In this document: in pieces, positions 62,485 to 64,000 of the stretch | Layout: every line of letters starts with the position of its first letter | How positions within the stretch are numbered: position 1 is the first letter of the stretch | NCBI RefSeq assembly: GCF_014652135.1 | Contig: NZ_BMYF01000015.1 | Coordinates: forward strand, 16,817-80,816 | Source: Mongoliitalea lutea | GTDB lineage: Bacteria; Bacteroidota; Bacteroidia; Cytophagales; Cyclobacteriaceae | DNA: 64,000 nucleotides | Direction of reading: 5' to 3' | Made by a program: the position numbers and the translations under genes | Notes under the pieces: generated by a model | The model's database searches: none | What the model was told of the DNA's origin: nothing | Seen by the model: only the letters and a program-made list of their open reading frames with translations

Positions 62485-63663
62485 ATGTTTCCTTTGAAGA
62501 TACTTATTGTTGAAGATGATCAAGTTTCAGCTTTGCTTCTTAAAAAAGCATTGGAGAAAAATAATCATCAAATTATTGCAATTTCTGAAACTGGGGAATT
62601 TGCATTGGATATACTGGCGGAAAATCAGGCAGATATTGTAATGATGGATATTAGCTTGGCCGGTGAATTGGATGGTATACGTACTACAGAGATTATCAAT
62701 GATAAGTTTAATATTCCTGTAGTATATCTAAGTGCGAGTTCAGATACCGAGACTCTTAATAAGGTTGTTGGAACTAATCCCTCCGCTTATGTTATTAAAC
62801 CCTTCAATATTCGCGAATTAAACATGGTGATTGAACTAGCTATTTTCAAAGATCGTAAAGAAAAAGAGCTCCAAAAGCTCAATAACGAATTGGAAGAGAA
62901 GGTTCGTCAACGAACAAAGGATTTGGCAGAAGCTAACAAAGAATTAACAAGAGCCTTAGAAAAGGAGCGAGAAATTGGGGAGTTGAAGTCCAGAATCGTA
63001 CTTAATGTGTCCCATGGCTTTAAAACACCGCTAACCTCTATTTTGAGTTCTGCTCAGCTTTTGAAAAAATATGCTGAAAAGGATCACCCCTTTAAGGCAA
63101 AAATCACAAAGCATGCAGACAAAATAGAAACTTCTGTTAGAAACCTTAATAGCTTGCTAACATCAGTTTTGTTCTTTGGAAAGGCTGATGCTAACAAAAT
63201 TGATTTTAAACCACAAAAGATGTTTTTGGCTGCTATGTTGAATGAAGTGGTGGATGTGGTCAAAGCAGGAGCGGAACATGATGTGAAGTTGGTTACTAAT
63301 TTTGTTAAGCTTCCAAAGACCATTACATCCGATCCAGATCTCTTGTATCAGATTTTTGAAAACCTCCTTTCCAATGCTTTAAAATACTCTAAAGAAGGTA
63401 AAACTGTAGAGTTTAATGTTTGGCAAGAAGGAGATTGTTTAAAAGCAGAAGTGAAAGACCAAGGAATTGGTATTCCGGAAAGCGAACATAGTGAGCTATT
63501 CAGTCGTTTCTTTAGAGCAAAAAACGTAGGAATCATAGAAGGTTCTGGTCTTGGGCTGTCCATTGTCAAAAAATGCGTGGAGGTTTTGCATGGTGATATT
63601 ACTTTTGTCAGCAAAACCAACCAAGGTACCACCTTCTTTGTGACCTTGCCATTAAAACGATAA
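62485..63663 (+). CDS. REC-HisKA-HATPase protein with an atypical H-G phosphorylation motif
   Basis: A 392-residue soluble protein. A receiver domain (D11/D12, phospho-acceptor D55 in DIVMMDISLAGELDG, K105 in VIKPF) is followed by a coiled coil (about 125-168), a HisKA-like helix and HATPase_c (IFENLLSNALKYS, DQGIGIPE, GSGLGLSIV). The phospho-acceptor region reads NVSHGFKTPLTSIL: His177 is followed by Gly instead of the usual Glu/Asp. The Glu normally assists phosphotransfer, so autokinase or phosphatase activity may be reduced or altered. There is no output domain. It likely accepts phosphate from the upstream sensor kinase. Only 2 bp separate it from the following ABC gene. Confidence 0.9.
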   Translation: MFPLKILIVEDDQVSALLLKKALEKNNHQIIAISETGEFALDILAENQADIVMMDISLAGELDGIRTTEIINDKFNIPVVYLSASSDTETLNKVVGTNPSAYVIKPFNIRELNMVIELAIFKDRKEKELQKLNNELEEKVRQRTKDLAEANKELTRALEKEREIGELKSRIVLNVSHGFKTPLTSILSSAQLLKKYAEKDHPFKAKITKHADKIETSVRNLNSLLTSVLFFGKADANKIDFKPQKMFLAAMLNEVVDVVKAGAEHDVKLVTNFVKLPKTITSDPDLLYQIFENLLSNALKYSKEGKTVEFNVWQEGDCLKAEVKDQGIGIPESEHSELFSRFFRAKNVGIIEGSGLGLSIVKKCVEVLHGDITFVSKTNQGTTFFVTLPLKR

Positions 63664-63665
63664 GC

Positions 63666-64000
63666 ATGTTAACCTTACAGAATGTAGCATTCAAGTACGA
63701 AACATCACAACCATTTGATATACCCGATATCCACCTCGATGCAGGAGGGGAATTACTGATTTTGGGTAAATCTGGAAGTGGAAAAACAACCATTTTAAAT
63801 ATTATTGCAGGCTTACTTCAGCCTCAAAAAGGGACCGTTACTGTCAATGGGGTGGATTTATATTCGCTCTCAGGTTCCAAGTTGGACAAGTTTAGAGGTA
63901 GTAACATTGGGATTATTTTCCAGAAGCCTCATATTCTGTCCGCACTTTCAGTGGAAGAAAACTTGAAAATCGCCAATTATTTTGTTTCTGGCAAAGGTGA
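63666..64000 (+). CDS. ABC transporter ATP-binding protein, 3' end outside window
   Basis: The first about 110 residues of an ABC ATPase cut off by the right edge. It has Walker A GKSGSGKTTIL (about residue 34-44) and a Q-loop in IGIIFQKPHIL, followed by LSVEENLKIANYF. The order and LolD/FtsE-like style (LTLQNVAFKYET start) suggest a lipoprotein- or MacB-type exporter ATPase. The ATG is 2 bp after the stop of the upstream REC-kinase gene, so the two may be co-transcribed. Signature and Walker B motifs lie outside the window. Confidence 0.85.
   Translation, partial: MLTLQNVAFKYETSQPFDIPDIHLDAGGELLILGKSGSGKTTILNIIAGLLQPQKGTVTVNGVDLYSLSGSKLDKFRGSNIGIIFQKPHILSALSVEENLKIANYFVSGKG

Overview
The window is about 64 kb of a Bacteroidota chromosome, most likely a Cytophagales bacterium of the Cyclobacteriaceae/Algoriphagus kind (inference from gene content and a moderately AT-rich base composition, not from a search). 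Supporting signs are a porV/porU-type pair of the type IX secretion (sorting) machinery, a divergent tsaD/tamB pair, DUF2027-Smr and DUF4924 proteins, a Reg_prop/Y_Y_Y sensor kinase, 7TMR-DISM kinases, and several promoters of the Bacteroidota TTTG / TAnnTTTG type. No phage, IS element, CRISPR array or rRNA operon is visible. Almost all of the window is core chromosome.

Layout. 1-2.8 kb: a membrane 7TM sensor kinase (cut by the left edge) and a soluble REC-kinase fusion. 2.9-8.2 kb: pyrophosphatase, an OmpL-like porin, a small membrane protein, an AcpH-family protein, a UPF1-like helicase and a DUF4924 protein. 8.3-12 kb: lepA, then an accessory-looking island (a four-helix-bundle protein between an inverted repeat and a tandem 15-mer array), folD and tRNA-Leu(GAG). 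12.2-18.1 kb: a secreted DsrE-like protein, rnhB, a GH63 glucosidase, a GT-B glycosyltransferase and a metallophosphoesterase. 18.3-21.5 kb: a lipoprotein and an NtrY/NtrC-like sigma-54 two-component pair with a perfect 16-bp palindrome upstream. 21.7-28.6 kb: SlyD-like FKBP, lpxH, ftsH, rsfS, birA, ahcY. 28.6-36.4 kb: a lipoprotein, a DECR-like reductase, a divergent SbtA-type bicarbonate permease/LysR pair, a beta-CASP hydrolase and a PadR-PspC operon. 36.7-42.9 kb: porV2/porU2-like genes. 42.9-52.5 kb: a TVP38 protein, a cystathionine gamma-synthase/lyase, and a tightly coupled operon tamB-photolyase-DUF2027/Smr-unknown. 52.5-58.9 kb: tsaD, smpB, an HNH protein, a long amidophosphoribosyltransferase-like enzyme, hemG and sucD. 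59-64 kb: a propeller sensor kinase, another REC-kinase fusion and the start of an ABC ATPase.

The most noteworthy signals are: (i) the same two-gene logic at both edges, a membrane sensor kinase followed by an output-less REC-HisKA-HATPase protein, the second with an unusual H-G phosphorylation-site context; (ii) the four-helix-bundle cassette flanked by word-like repeats, with a second, unrelated 14-mer array between tsaD and smpB; (iii) perfect palindromes in the upstream regions of the NtrC-like regulator and of the SDR gene, and dyads between sbtA and its LysR neighbour; (iv) a glycosyltransferase/LpxH-like phosphoesterase/GH63 cluster of unknown product. No clearly new system can be proven from sequence alone.
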